This document shows, one piece after another, positions 42,186 to 51,782 of a stretch of 64,000 nt of DNA. The notes under the pieces were generated by a model, which saw only the letters and a program-made list of their open reading frames with translations, made no database searches and was not told the DNA's origin. A program made the translations under genes and the position numbers. This stretch comes from an uncultured Albidovulum sp. (GTDB lineage: Bacteria > Pseudomonadota > Alphaproteobacteria > Rhodobacterales > Rhodobacteraceae). Position 1 is the first letter of the stretch. The number at the start of each line of letters is the position of its first letter. The DNA lies in assembly GCA_913064775.1 (NCBI GenBank), contig CAJYAD010000006.1:62001-126000 (forward strand). Direction: 5' to 3'.

Positions 42186-42961
42186 ACCGCGCTCAACCCC
42201 CCGTCGATGGCGACGGCCTGACCGGTCATGAAGCTGTTTTCCGCGCAGCAGATCCATAGCATCGCCTGCACCACCTCCTCGGGCCGTGCGACGCGGCCCA
42301 TGGGCACGCGGGCGGCGATGCGGGTATAGGCCTCATCTCGGCTGGCGCCGTGGCGGGCGGCGACGGCATCGGCCATCTCATCGAACAGCGGGGTCGCGGC
42401 GAAAGAGGGGCAAAGCGCGTTCACCCGGATGCCCTTTTTCGCCACCTCGTCGGCGGCGGCGCGGGTCAGGCCGACGACCGCATGTTTCGACGCGGCATAG
42501 GCGGAAAGATAGCCCGCGCCGACGATCCCCGCGGCCGAAGCCACGTTCAGGATCGCGCCGCCCCCGCCGGCCAGCATCAGCGTGATCTGCTGCTGCATGC
42601 CAAGGAACACCCCGCGCGCATTCACCGCCATCATCCGGTCGAATTCCTCGGGGGCAAGCTTGTGCAGCGGCTGCAGATCATGGCCGACGCCCGCGTTATT
42701 GATCGCCACGTCCAGCCGCCCGAAGCGCGCCACGATCGCCCGAGCATGGGCGGCCTGCGCTGCGGCGTCCGAGACGTCCAGCTGCGCATGCAGCACCTCG
42801 GTCTCCAGCGCGCCGGCCAGCGCGGTCAGCGCCGCGCCGTCGATGTCCGACAGCGCCAGCACTGCGCCTTCGGCGGCGAAACGGCGGGCGGCGAGCGCAC
42901 CGAAGCCGCTGGCCGCACCGGTGATCTGCACCACCTTGCCCTGATAACGCCCCTCAGACAT
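42182..42961 (-). CDS. short-chain dehydrogenase/reductase
   Basis: A 259-residue Rossmann-fold oxidoreductase: cofactor motif TGAASGFG, NNAG, catalytic Ser region NVASAAG and YAASK, and a C-terminal GQAVAIDGGLSAV. The Asp in LSDID after the second strand suggests NAD(H). It overlaps its upstream neighbour by eight bases. A role in oxidising a hydroxyacyl-CoA or alcohol intermediate is inferred from the operon. Confidence 0.85.
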   Translation of the reverse strand: MSEGRYQGKVVQITGAASGFGALAARRFAAEGAVLALSDIDGAALTALAGALETEVLHAQLDVSDAAAQAAHARAIVARFGRLDVAINNAGVGHDLQPLHKLAPEEFDRMMAVNARGVFLGMQQQITLMLAGGGGAILNVASAAGIVGAGYLSAYAASKHAVVGLTRAAADEVAKKGIRVNALCPSFAATPLFDEMADAVAARHGASRDEAYTRIAARVPMGRVARPEEVVQAMLWICCAENSFMTGQAVAIDGGLSAV

Positions 42962-43985
42962 CGGCCGCGGCCTTCAGCCCGGCTTGCGCGAATTGTGGCA
43001 CATAAACCCCCATTTTCAGGCCCCTTTCCGGGTTTGAAGCATTGCCATCCAACGCCCGTTTCTTCACACCTTGCAAGATTGCCGCCATGCGGAAGAAACA
43101 AAACGCCAGATAGAAACCGAAGCGCGGGATCCCCGGCAGCCCCATGCGGTCGCAATAGGCCGCAATGAAGGCCTCATCCGTCGGCAGCCCCAGCGCCTTG
43201 CGGTCGACACCCGCCAATCCGCGCCCGTCAGCGCCCGGCGGGTTCTGCCATTGCATGATCACCGCCGCCAGATCCGCGAAGGGATGGCCTGTGGTCGACA
43301 ATTCCCAATCCAGCACCGCCACGCACTCGGGCCCCGCCTTTGAAAACAGCATGTTGTCAATGCGGTAGTCGCCATGCACCAGGGTGCGCAGCCCGTCATC
43401 CCCCGGTGCGTTGGCGTCGAGCCAGGCGATCAGCTCATCCATCTGGGGGATCGTTTCGGTCTCGGAGGCGCGGTATTGCTTGCTCCAGCGGTCGATCTGA
43501 CGGCGGTAGTAATTGCCCTCGGGGCCGTAATCGGACAGGCCCACCTGGGCCAGATCGACCGAATGGATCGCCGCCAGCACGCGGTTCATCTCATCAATCA
43601 CCACGCCACGGGTGGCGGCGTCGAGGCCCGGCATCGTCGGATCGTCGAAATTGCGGCCCTCGACGCAATCCATCACATAGAAGGCCGAGCCGATGATGCT
43701 GTCATCCTCGCACAGCGCATACATCCGGGCGACCGGCACATCGGTGGCGGCAAGCGCCTGTTGCACGCGGAATTCGCGATCCACCGCATGGGCGGATTTC
43801 AACAGCTTTCCCGGTGGTTTGCGGCGCAGAACGTAGGTGCCAGAGGAAGATTGCAGCCGAAAGGTCGGATTTGATTGGCCAGTCTGGAACTTCTGCGCGG
43901 TCAGGTCGCCGGCAAAGCCCGGAACATGGGCCTGCATCCAGGTGGTTACGGCTTCGATATCTAGGGTTTGAGCGTCGTTTTTCAT
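42954..43985 (-). CDS. aminoglycoside-phosphotransferase-fold protein of acyl-CoA loci
   Basis: A 343-residue kinase-like protein. The nucleotide loop region is GQSNPTFRLQ, the Brenner motif HGDYRIDNMLF holds the catalytic Asp, and the metal-binding Asp is in VLDWELSTTGHPFADLA. Proteins of this type are often fused to or encoded with acyl-CoA dehydrogenases (ACAD10/FadE36-like) and are thought to phosphorylate hydroxyacyl groups before elimination. The ATG at 43985 follows GAGAAAGAAG. Confidence 0.82.
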   Translation of the reverse strand: MKNDAQTLDIEAVTTWMQAHVPGFAGDLTAQKFQTGQSNPTFRLQSSSGTYVLRRKPPGKLLKSAHAVDREFRVQQALAATDVPVARMYALCEDDSIIGSAFYVMDCVEGRNFDDPTMPGLDAATRGVVIDEMNRVLAAIHSVDLAQVGLSDYGPEGNYYRRQIDRWSKQYRASETETIPQMDELIAWLDANAPGDDGLRTLVHGDYRIDNMLFSKAGPECVAVLDWELSTTGHPFADLAAVIMQWQNPPGADGRGLAGVDRKALGLPTDEAFIAAYCDRMGLPGIPRFGFYLAFCFFRMAAILQGVKKRALDGNASNPERGLKMGVYVPQFAQAGLKAAADV

Positions 43986-43993
43986 CTTCTTTC

Positions 43994-44656
43994 TCAACTA
44001 TAGGTCAGAAGATGCGCAGTCTGCGCGGTGATATGCGGGGTCTCGTTGAAGCCCGCCAGATAGTCGCGCGCCCGCCCGCCGATGAACCGCGCCACGGCGC
44101 AATTGCGGATCTGCAGTTGCAGATGGATCATCTGCGCCTCGGGCGCCTCCAGCACATCGGCCACCATCCGCCCGATCGCGCCGCCGGAAGAAACTGCCAA
44201 GGTCGTGCCCTCCTCGGCCAGCATCGCGGCGCGGGCATCGCGGACGCGGGCGGTGAAATCTGCCCATGTCTCGGGCGGATCCTCGATCTCGCCGCGCTGC
44301 CAGGCGAGTACGGTGTCGCGCAATTCGCGAAAATGGGTGGCGCGGTCGTCGTGCAGGCCCCGGGGGCGATCCTGGCCGCGGTAGCGCGCGTTCAAGAGGC
44401 CAGTGAAGTCGAACTCATTCAAGCCCGAATGGGTCCGCGCCTGACCGGGATCGAGGCCGAGGCCCTGGGCCACGCCTTCCAGCGTCTCCCGGTGGCGCCG
44501 CTGTGCCCCGATCCACAGGTGATCGGGGCGCAGGCCCTGCATCGCCAGCGCCTCTCCCAGCGCCAGGGACTGACGGTGGCCGAGGTCCGAGAGGACATCG
44601 TAATCCGCCGCCCCAAAGGACGCCTGCGCATGGCGAAGCAGGACGAGTTCGCGCAT
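43994..44656 (-). CDS. histidine phosphatase family protein
   Basis: A 220-residue phosphoglycerate-mutase-like phosphatase. The RHG motif is LVLLRHAQASFG and the second catalytic His region is LAVSSGGAIGRMV, where the usual His is replaced by Ser-Gly-Gly. It lies between an acyl-CoA dehydrogenase and the phosphotransferase-like gene, so it could act on the product of that kinase or be a regulator. Substrate unknown. Confidence 0.78.
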   Translation of the reverse strand: MRELVLLRHAQASFGAADYDVLSDLGHRQSLALGEALAMQGLRPDHLWIGAQRRHRETLEGVAQGLGLDPGQARTHSGLNEFDFTGLLNARYRGQDRPRGLHDDRATHFRELRDTVLAWQRGEIEDPPETWADFTARVRDARAAMLAEEGTTLAVSSGGAIGRMVADVLEAPEAQMIHLQLQIRNCAVARFIGGRARDYLAGFNETPHITAQTAHLLTYS

Positions 44657-44668
44657 TCTTTGAGCCCC

Positions 44669-45904
44669 TTACGGTTTCTCGTTCATGTAACGCTTCAGCT
44701 CTGTCCGGGCGACCTGACGGCGATGGACGGCATCGGGGCCGTCGGCCAGGCGCAGGGTGCGCACATGGGTCCACATATTGGCCAGCGGCGTGTCCTGGCT
44801 GATGCCCATGGCGCCATGCATCTGCATCGCCTCATCGATCACCTTCAGCGCAACCTGCGGCGCCACCACCTTGATCTGGCTGATCCAGGGCTGGGCCTCG
44901 CGCACCCCAGCCGTGTCCATCATATAGGCCGCCTTCAGGCACAGAAGCCGGGCCATCTCAATCTCCATCCGGGCGTTGGCGATGATGTCGTAATTCGCGC
45001 CCAGCTCGGCCAGCTTCTTGCCAAAGGCCTCACGGTTGAGGGCGCGGCGGCACATCAGTTCCAGCGCCTTTTCGGCCTGACCGATGGCGCGCATGCAATG
45101 GTGGATGCGCCCCGGCCCCAGACGGCCCTGAGCAACCTCAAAACCCCGACCCTCGCCGAGGATCAGATCCTCGGCCGCGACGCGCACGTCGGTCATGCGG
45201 ATATGCATGTGGCCATGCGGCGCGTCATCCTCGCCGAACACCTGCATCGGGCGCAGCACCTCGATGCCGGGCGTGTCGGCGGCGATGGCGAACATCGAAT
45301 GGCGGGCGTGCTTGGGGCCCTCGGGGTCCGAACAGGCCATGGTGATATAGACCTTGCAGCGCGGATCGCCGGCGCCCGAAGCCCACCATTTCTCGCCGTT
45401 CAGCACCCAGGTGTCGCCGTCGCGGGTGGCCTTCAGCGCCATGTTGGTCGCGTCCGAGGAGGCCACGCCCGGCTCGGTCATCAGATAGGCCGAGCGGATT
45501 TCGCCTTCCAGCAAAGGCTTTAGCCAGCGTTCCTTATGTGCGGCAGAGCCGTAGCGCTCAAACACCTCCATATTGCCGGTGTCGGGGGCCGCGCAGTTGA
45601 AGACCTCTGCCGCGATCTTTTCCTTGCCCATCTCCTCGGCCAGATAGGCGTATTCGACGGTGGTCAGGCCATAGCCCTTGTCGCTGCCCGTCAGCCAGAA
45701 GTTCCACAACCCCCGCTCTTTCGCCTTGGCCTTCAAAGTGTCAAGGATTTCAAGCTGTCGCGCGGTGTGCTTAAAGCGGTCGCCGGTGGGGTGCTTGCCC
45801 ACTTCGGCCTCAAATTCCGCGCTCAGCGGCGCGATCTCGTCGCGCACCATGGCGCGCACCTTGTCGACCAGCGGTTTGACCCGGTCGCTCATGCCCAGTT
45901 CCAT
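44669..45904 (-). CDS. acyl-CoA dehydrogenase (ACAD10/11-like)
   Basis: A 411-residue flavoenzyme. It has MTEPGVASSDATNMALKATR as the FAD/substrate segment and the C-terminal MQMHGAMGISQDTPLANMWT, followed by HVRTLRLADGPDAVH. This subtype regularly accompanies the phosphotransferase-fold protein encoded two genes on, as in the fused ACAD10/11 proteins. The ATG at 45904 follows AAGGAGAG. An internal ATG five codons later is less likely. Confidence 0.87.
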   Translation of the reverse strand: MELGMSDRVKPLVDKVRAMVRDEIAPLSAEFEAEVGKHPTGDRFKHTARQLEILDTLKAKAKERGLWNFWLTGSDKGYGLTTVEYAYLAEEMGKEKIAAEVFNCAAPDTGNMEVFERYGSAAHKERWLKPLLEGEIRSAYLMTEPGVASSDATNMALKATRDGDTWVLNGEKWWASGAGDPRCKVYITMACSDPEGPKHARHSMFAIAADTPGIEVLRPMQVFGEDDAPHGHMHIRMTDVRVAAEDLILGEGRGFEVAQGRLGPGRIHHCMRAIGQAEKALELMCRRALNREAFGKKLAELGANYDIIANARMEIEMARLLCLKAAYMMDTAGVREAQPWISQIKVVAPQVALKVIDEAMQMHGAMGISQDTPLANMWTHVRTLRLADGPDAVHRRQVARTELKRYMNEKP

Positions 45905-45905
45905 C

Positions 45906-46904
45906 TCACTCTCCTTTTCGTGCCGCCGCGAGGGCGACGATGCGCTGTAGCGCGTCCTGATATTCCCCTGAGATCCGGTCGATCAGGGCGGCGGCGGGCA
46001 GCACGTCGCGCACCGCGCCAATACCCTGGCCCGCGCCCCAGATCTCTTTCCAAGCCTTCGGTTTCGACCGCCCCGCGCCGAAGTTCATCGAACTCGGGTC
46101 GGCCGAAGCAAGCGCCTCTGGGTCCAGCCCGGCCCGCGCGATCGAGGGCTTGAGGTAATTCCCCGAAACCCCTGTAAACAAAGATGATGTCACGATGTCC
46201 TCGGCGCCAGAGGCGACAATCATCTGCTTGTAATCGTCCGGCGCGTTGGCCTCTTTCGTGGCAATGAAGGGGGAGCCGATATAGCCCAGATCCGCCCCCG
46301 CCGCCTGCGCCGCAAGCAAGGCCGCCCCGGTGGCAATCGCCCCCGACAGCAGCAAGGGCCCGTCGAACCAGGCCCGGATTTCCTGCACCAGCGCGAAGGG
46401 CGATTGCGGCCCCGCATGCCCGCCCGCGCCCGCCGCCACCGCGATCAGCCCGTCGGCGCCCTTGTCGATCGCCTTTCGGGCATAGGTGTTGTTGATCACG
46501 TCATGCAGCGCGATGCCGCCGCAGGAATGCGCGACCTCGTTCACCTCGGGCCGGGCGCCAAGCGAGGTAATCCAGATCGGCACCTTCCAGCGCGCGCAGA
46601 TCTCCAGATCGCGTTCCAGCCGCATGTTCGAGCGGTGCACGATCTGGTTCACCGCAAACGGCGCGGCGGGGCGGTCCGGGTTGGCCTGGTTCCAGGCGTC
46701 GAGTTCCTCGGTGATGCGCTTCAGCCAGGCCTCCAGCAGGATCGGCTCGCCCTCGGCCTCGCGCGCATTCAGGGCGGGGAAGGATCCAACGATCCCGGCC
46801 TTGCACTGGGCAATCACCAGATCCGGACCCGACACAAGGAACATCGGCGAGGCGACGGCAGGAAGCCGCAGCCCGGTCAGCGCCTTGGGAAGGGGTCGCG
46901 GCAT
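45906..46904 (-). CDS. nitronate monooxygenase-like FMN enzyme
   Basis: A 332-residue TIM-barrel flavoprotein of the 2-nitropropane dioxygenase/nitronate monooxygenase family. It shows an early ASPMFLVSGPDLVIAQCKAG, the HSCGGIALHDVINNTYARKA segment, and the phosphate-binding loop VAAGAGGHAG. Members also include enoyl-reductase-like FMN proteins. It lies inside an acyl-CoA operon, so a nitro substrate is not required. The start at 46904 is taken because the frame further upstream runs through the preceding SDR gene. Confidence 0.83.
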   Translation of the reverse strand: MPRPLPKALTGLRLPAVASPMFLVSGPDLVIAQCKAGIVGSFPALNAREAEGEPILLEAWLKRITEELDAWNQANPDRPAAPFAVNQIVHRSNMRLERDLEICARWKVPIWITSLGARPEVNEVAHSCGGIALHDVINNTYARKAIDKGADGLIAVAAGAGGHAGPQSPFALVQEIRAWFDGPLLLSGAIATGAALLAAQAAGADLGYIGSPFIATKEANAPDDYKQMIVASGAEDIVTSSLFTGVSGNYLKPSIARAGLDPEALASADPSSMNFGAGRSKPKAWKEIWGAGQGIGAVRDVLPAAALIDRISGEYQDALQRIVALAAARKGE

Positions 46905-46927
46905 GGCTGTCTCCACCTCGGGGTCGG

Positions 46928-47809
46928 TCAGGATTTCCGCCCCAGTGCCGCCAGCGCCTGGCGGGCGAATTTCTCGGTCTGCAGGAAGGCGCCCTGCAAT
47001 TCCTGCGCGCCCTCGGCGTCGGCGATCCGGTCGGCCTGGGCGGCGATGGCTTCGGGCGTCAGCTCGCCCCCGGTCAGGCAGATCCCCGGCGTCTCGGCCA
47101 CCAGAACGCGGGCGAAACTGCCGCCCCCCGCCGCCAGGATGAAGCGGCTGGGCGCCTCGTCCGAGACCAGCCACAGAAGGCCCGGGGTGATCGACTCGGG
47201 GCTAAGCACATCGGCCACGGCCTCATCGAACAGCCCGTCGGTCATCGCCGTCAGCGCGGTCGGAGACAGGGCATTGACGCGGATGTTGTATTTCTCGCCC
47301 TCGATATGAAGGACATTCATCAGCCCGATCATCCCGGCCTTGGCGCCACCGTAATTCGCCTGCCCGAAATTGCCGTAAAGCCCCGAGGAAGAGGTGGTGA
47401 ACACCACCCGCCCAAAGCGCTGTTCGCGCATGATCGGCCAGACCGCATGGGCGCAGATGGCCGAGCCCAGCAGATGTACCGCCATCACCCGGCGCAGATC
47501 CTCAAGGTTCATCTTGGCAAAGCTGCGGTCGCGCAGGATGCCGGCGTTGTTGACCAGAATGTCGATCCGACCCCAGCGCGCCATGGTGCGCGACACCATG
47601 TCGGTCACGTCGAATTCCGACGCCACATCGCCCGCATGGGTGATGGACTCGCCGCCGGCCGCGCGGATTTCCTCGGCCACATCGCCCGCGCCCTTGGGAT
47701 CGTTCACCACGACGCGGGCGCCGCGCGCTGCCAGCCCCAGCGCATGCGCCCGCCCCAACCCGGCCCCCGCGCCGGTGACGATGGCGACGCGGTCATCGAA
47801 CCTGATCAT
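46928..47809 (-). CDS. SDR-family 3-hydroxyacyl-CoA dehydrogenase-like protein
   Basis: A 293-residue SDR with IVTGAGAGLGRAHALGLAAR, NNAGILRD, and YGGAKAGMIGL as the catalytic Tyr/Lys. The wording and the LSPTALTAMTDGL segment recall the (3R)-hydroxyacyl-CoA dehydrogenase part of MFE-2-type proteins. It is directly coupled (ATGA) to a MaoC hydratase gene, the natural partner in an (R)-specific beta-oxidation step. The C-terminal 70 residues extend beyond a minimal SDR. Confidence 0.83.
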   Translation of the reverse strand: MIRFDDRVAIVTGAGAGLGRAHALGLAARGARVVVNDPKGAGDVAEEIRAAGGESITHAGDVASEFDVTDMVSRTMARWGRIDILVNNAGILRDRSFAKMNLEDLRRVMAVHLLGSAICAHAVWPIMREQRFGRVVFTTSSSGLYGNFGQANYGGAKAGMIGLMNVLHIEGEKYNIRVNALSPTALTAMTDGLFDEAVADVLSPESITPGLLWLVSDEAPSRFILAAGGGSFARVLVAETPGICLTGGELTPEAIAAQADRIADAEGAQELQGAFLQTEKFARQALAALGRKS

Positions 47810-48279
47810 GCGACCTCCAGATAGCGCCGGCCAAGCCAGACCGCGACCAGCGCGGGCTTTTGCTGACCCTCGACCTCGACGGTGACGCCATAGCTCAGTT
47901 GCACCTCGTCCGGCGCGCGTTCCTCCAGCGCGTCCAGCACGAACCGCCCCCGGATCCGCGCCCCCGAGGGCACCGGCGACACAAAGCGGATCTTCTCGAA
48001 CCCGTAGTTCACGCCCATGCGCAGATTGGCCAGCTTCGGCTGCGCGTCATAGGCCATCGCCGACAGCATCGACAACGTCAGGAAGCCATGCGCGATGGTG
48101 GTGCCAAACGGGCCTTCGGCGGCGCGCACGGGATCGACGTGGATATGCTGGTGATCCTCGGTCAGGTCGGCGAAGGCGTCAATCTTGGCCTGATCGATGG
48201 TGAACCAGCGCGAGACGCCGACCTCCTGCCCCAGCAGGGCGCGCATCTCGGCGATGCTGTGCGTTTCGGAGGTGCTCAT
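47806..48279 (-). CDS. MaoC-family (R)-specific enoyl-CoA hydratase
   Basis: A 157-residue hotdog-fold hydratase. The catalytic motif is DLTEDHQHIHVDPVRAAEGP, with Asp and His in the MaoC positions, followed by TIAHGFLTLSML. It adds water to a 2-enoyl-CoA to give the (R)-3-hydroxy product. Four-base overlaps with SDR genes on both sides tie the three genes together as a unit. Confidence 0.9.
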   Translation of the reverse strand: MSTSETHSIAEMRALLGQEVGVSRWFTIDQAKIDAFADLTEDHQHIHVDPVRAAEGPFGTTIAHGFLTLSMLSAMAYDAQPKLANLRMGVNYGFEKIRFVSPVPSGARIRGRFVLDALEERAPDEVQLSYGVTVEVEGQQKPALVAVWLGRRYLEVA

Positions 48280-49097
48280 TCCTGGGCCTCGGCGAACAGG
48301 TTCGGCCCGGTGGCGACATTCACCCCGCCCGACACCGGCAGCACCGCCCCGGTGACATAGCCACCGCCGCGGCCGGCCAGAAACAGCACGCAGCCGGCGA
48401 TGTCCTCGGGCCGGCCGACGCGGGCGATCGGCACGGCGGCAGCCACATGGGCGCGCATTTCGGGATCGGCGGTGGCGAAGGCCGTCATCTTCGACGGGAA
48501 CGGCCCCGGCGCCAGCGCGTTCACGGTGATCTGGCGCGGCGCCAGCTCTTTCGCCAGCACCCGCGTCAGATGATGCACCGCGGCTTTTGAGGCCGCATAG
48601 GCATAGACATTCTCGCCCATCGGCACCTCGCCCATGACCGAGCCGAGGTTGATCACCCGCGCGGGGTCATCCTCGGTCGCGGCGGCCTCCAGCAGGGGCA
48701 GCAGGCGCTGGGTCAGATGGAACACCGCGGTGACGTTCAGGCGCTGCACCTTGTCCCAGGCCTCATAGGGGAAATCGCCCAGCGGCGCCCCCCAGGAGCG
48801 ACCGGAATTGTTCAGCAGAACATGCAGGGCGTCGCAGCGTTTGCCGACCTCGGCGGCCAGCGCATCCACCCCCGCCTCGGTCGAGAGATCGGCGGCGAAG
48901 CCTTCGGCCCGGCCCGGCGCGTCCAGCGCGTTCAACTCGGCCGCGACGGCGGCGCAGGCGTCGCCCTTGCGGCTGGCGATCAGCACCCGGGCGCCAGCGC
49001 GTACCAGCGCCTCGGCCGCCATCCGGCCGATGCCCGACGCGCCGCCGGTGACCAGTGCCACTTTGCCCGACAGCCCGAACAATTCCTCCGGCGTCAT
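48276..49097 (-). CDS. short-chain dehydrogenase/reductase
   Basis: A 273-residue SDR: MTPEELFGLSGKVALVTGGA with GGASGIG, LLNNSG (in the NNAG position), the catalytic YAYAASKAAVHHL, and a C-terminal GAVLPVSGGVNVATG. The start at 49097 follows GGGGGGAGA. The frame open to 49175 adds only non-family residues. RKGDACAA after the second strand suggests NADP(H). It overlaps the MaoC gene start by ATGA. Confidence 0.83.
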   Translation of the reverse strand: MTPEELFGLSGKVALVTGGASGIGRMAAEALVRAGARVLIASRKGDACAAVAAELNALDAPGRAEGFAADLSTEAGVDALAAEVGKRCDALHVLLNNSGRSWGAPLGDFPYEAWDKVQRLNVTAVFHLTQRLLPLLEAAATEDDPARVINLGSVMGEVPMGENVYAYAASKAAVHHLTRVLAKELAPRQITVNALAPGPFPSKMTAFATADPEMRAHVAAAVPIARVGRPEDIAGCVLFLAGRGGGYVTGAVLPVSGGVNVATGPNLFAEAQE

Positions 49098-49255
49098 TCT
49101 CCCCCCCGATCTCATTTCTTCCTCGGCGACAGCAAAGCCCGGGCGGCAACCGAAGGCAAGGGCGACTTCGCCCAAAACGCGCCCCGCGCCGCCACGTCAT
49201 ACCGAATCGACCGGGGTCATGGGGTCTGCAGCGCTTTATCTACCCGTCCCAACCC

Positions 49256-50161
49256 CTAGCTGCGGCTCATGAATTCCCGGATCTCCTTGACCACCTCATC
49301 GGGCTTTTGATGCACGATCCAGTGATCGGCATCAGGGAAATCGACGACCCGCAGATCGTCGCAATACTCCGACAGGCCGGCGCGGGCCTCTTCGGCGAAG
49401 GCGGTGTCGCGCAGCCCCCAAAGCAACAGATGCGGCATGATCACCTGCAGCGCGGCGGGGTCCATACGCGGCAGGGCGCTGTCGGCCAGCGCCTGTCCCG
49501 GCGGCGGCACCAGCAGCGGCGTCGCCCGGTACCAGTTCACCATCGCCCGCAACCCCGCGACACCGCCCCAGGCCTCGATATAGTCCGCGCGGCGTTCGGG
49601 GGTCAGCCAATCCAGGTTCATCCCGGCCCCGAAAAATGACAGGAGTTTGCCGTAACCATCCTGGGCCAATACATTTTCCGACCCCTCGCGCCGCAGCCAG
49701 GTGATGTATTGGCTGGCCTCCGTCTGGGCCCCGCCACGCGCCAGCGCCAGTTGGAACATCGCCGGATGCACCCCGTTCAGGATCACCAGCCGATCGACCA
49801 GCTCCGGCAGCCGGATCGCCAGCGCATAGGCCACCGAGGCGCCCCAATCATGGCCGATCACCGCAGCCGCCCGGCCCTGAGGCGCGAAATGCGCGATCAG
49901 GCCCGCCGCATCGCCCACCAGCGCCGAGACGCGGTAGTTTTCCACCCCCTCGGGCCGCCAGGATTTGCCATAGCCGCGCTGATCCGGCGCCACGCACAGA
50001 TATTGCGACGAAAGCTGTGGCAGGATCTCATCCCAAGCCCCTGAAAATTCAGGAAATCCATGAAGGAAGAGCAAGAGGGGACGCCCCTCTTGCCCAGCCA
50101 GCCGAACGTGGAACGGCTGGCCTCCCAGCCGCACCTCGGCCGAACGGATGTCAGACCGCAT
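49256..50161 (-). CDS. alpha/beta-fold hydrolase, epoxide-hydrolase-like
   Basis: A 301-residue alpha/beta hydrolase. HGFPEFSGAWD carries the oxyanion-hole motif, the nucleophile elbow is GHDWGAS with Asp as nucleophile (epoxide hydrolase or dehalogenase type), and the catalytic His is in DADHWIVHQKPDEV. A Tyr donor typical of epoxide hydrolases could be in SQYITWLRR. Its start overlaps the acyl-CoA ligase stop by 11 bases. Confidence 0.83.
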   Translation of the reverse strand: MRSDIRSAEVRLGGQPFHVRLAGQEGRPLLLFLHGFPEFSGAWDEILPQLSSQYLCVAPDQRGYGKSWRPEGVENYRVSALVGDAAGLIAHFAPQGRAAAVIGHDWGASVAYALAIRLPELVDRLVILNGVHPAMFQLALARGGAQTEASQYITWLRREGSENVLAQDGYGKLLSFFGAGMNLDWLTPERRADYIEAWGGVAGLRAMVNWYRATPLLVPPPGQALADSALPRMDPAALQVIMPHLLLWGLRDTAFAEEARAGLSEYCDDLRVVDFPDADHWIVHQKPDEVVKEIREFMSRS

Positions 50162-51782
50162 CGGCCAGCTTGTAATCCGCGAACTGCTTGCGCAGGTTCA
50201 GTTTCGACACCTTGCCGGTCGCCGTCAGCGGCAGCGAGTCGACGATTTCGATCGCATCCGGCAGCTGCCATTTCGCGAAATGTTCGGCCAGCATCGCGTT
50301 GATTTCGCTCAACTTCGGTGTCTTACCCTCTTCCGGCACCACGACCAGCAAGGGGCGTTCGTCCCATTTCGGATGCGGCACCGCGATCACCGCGCAATTG
50401 GCCACGTCCGGATGCCCCATCGCGATGTTTTCCAGATCGAGCGAGGAAATCCATTCGCCCCCCGACTTGATCAGGTCCTTGGCCCGGTCGGTGATCGTCA
50501 GGAACCCGTTTTCGTCGATCGTCGCGATGTCGCCAGTGGCGAACCAGCCCTCATCGTCGAAGGCCTCGACGTTGGCTTCGGGATTCTTGTAATAGCCCGA
50601 GGTGACCGTGTTGCCGCGCACATACAGAATGCCCGGATGCTCGCCATCATGCGGCTGCCGCCGGCCGTCCTCATCGACGATCTTCAGATCGACCCCAAAG
50701 ACCTGACGTCCCTGCTTGGCCTTCAGGCGCATGCGTTCGGCGCGCGGAAGGTCTTCCAGATGCACCGGCAGGTTGCCCTGGGTTCCGACCGGGGACATTT
50801 CCGTCATTCCCCAGGCGTGACAGACATTTACGCCCTGATCTTCAAACTTCTCGATCATCGGGCGCGGCGCGGCCGAGCCGCCGATCACCACGTCCTTGAA
50901 GCCCTTGGGCATGCGCCCGCGCTTCTTCACCTCGGCCAGCAGGCCCATCCAGACCGTGGGCACGCCCCAGGCCGAGTACACCTCCTCATCGTTCATCAGA
51001 TCGAACAGGCTGGCGCCATCAAGGCCCGGCCCCGGCATCACCAGCGTGGCCCCGGTCAGCGGCGCCGCATAGGGCAGCCCCCAGGCGTTGACGTGGAACA
51101 GCGGCACCACCGGCAGGATTTTCGACCCCGGCTTCAACGCCGCCGACAGCGAGATCGCGATCAGCATCGCGTGGATCACGGTCGAGCGGTGGGTGTAAAG
51201 CGTGCCCTTCGGATTGCCCGTCGTGCCCGAGGTGTAGCACATCGCCGAGGCCGTATCCTCGGGGAATTCAGGCCAGTCAATCGTGGTCGGCTGATCTGCG
51301 AGGATCTCCTCGTAACACAGGGCATTCAGGGTATTTTCCGGCATATGCGCGCGGTCGGTCATGATCACATAGCGCAGGTCCTTGGGCAGCTGATCCTTCA
51401 GCTTCTCGACCAGCGGCACGAAGGTGAGGTCAAGGAACAACACGCTGTCGGCGGCATGGGCGACGATATAGGTCATCTGCTCGGCCGAGAGGCGCGGGTT
51501 GATCGTGTGGCAGATCGCGCCGATGCCCGAGATCGCGTAATACAGCTCAAAATGCCGGTAGCCGTTCCAGGCCAGCGTGGCCACGCGGTCGCCCTGCTCG
51601 ACCCCCAGCGCGGCCAGCCCGTTGGCCAGCTGCCGGGTGCGCGCCGCGGTTTCAGCATAGGTCTGGCGGTGGCGATCGCCCTCGACCCGTGCCGAGACGA
51701 TCTCTCCTGACGGATGAATAAGTGCCGCATATTCCAGGATGTCCGCTATACGCAGCGGACGCATCATCATCTGGCCCTTCAT
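50151..51782 (-). CDS. acyl-CoA synthetase of the DmdB/medium-chain ligase group
   Basis: A 543-residue AMP-forming ligase that activates a carboxylic acid for the genes downstream. P-loop YTSGTTGNPKG, adenylate-binding GMTEMSPVG, motif GWFATGDIATIDENGF and the catalytic Lys region LPLTATGKVSKLNL are intact. The N-terminus GQMMMRPLRIADILEYAALI is close to the methylmercaptopropionate ligases (DmdB) and medium-chain ligases of roseobacters, so the acid might be a fatty acid or MMPA; sequence alone cannot decide. GGGAGG precedes the ATG. Confidence 0.87.
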   Translation of the reverse strand: MKGQMMMRPLRIADILEYAALIHPSGEIVSARVEGDRHRQTYAETAARTRQLANGLAALGVEQGDRVATLAWNGYRHFELYYAISGIGAICHTINPRLSAEQMTYIVAHAADSVLFLDLTFVPLVEKLKDQLPKDLRYVIMTDRAHMPENTLNALCYEEILADQPTTIDWPEFPEDTASAMCYTSGTTGNPKGTLYTHRSTVIHAMLIAISLSAALKPGSKILPVVPLFHVNAWGLPYAAPLTGATLVMPGPGLDGASLFDLMNDEEVYSAWGVPTVWMGLLAEVKKRGRMPKGFKDVVIGGSAAPRPMIEKFEDQGVNVCHAWGMTEMSPVGTQGNLPVHLEDLPRAERMRLKAKQGRQVFGVDLKIVDEDGRRQPHDGEHPGILYVRGNTVTSGYYKNPEANVEAFDDEGWFATGDIATIDENGFLTITDRAKDLIKSGGEWISSLDLENIAMGHPDVANCAVIAVPHPKWDERPLLVVVPEEGKTPKLSEINAMLAEHFAKWQLPDAIEIVDSLPLTATGKVSKLNLRKQFADYKLADAV

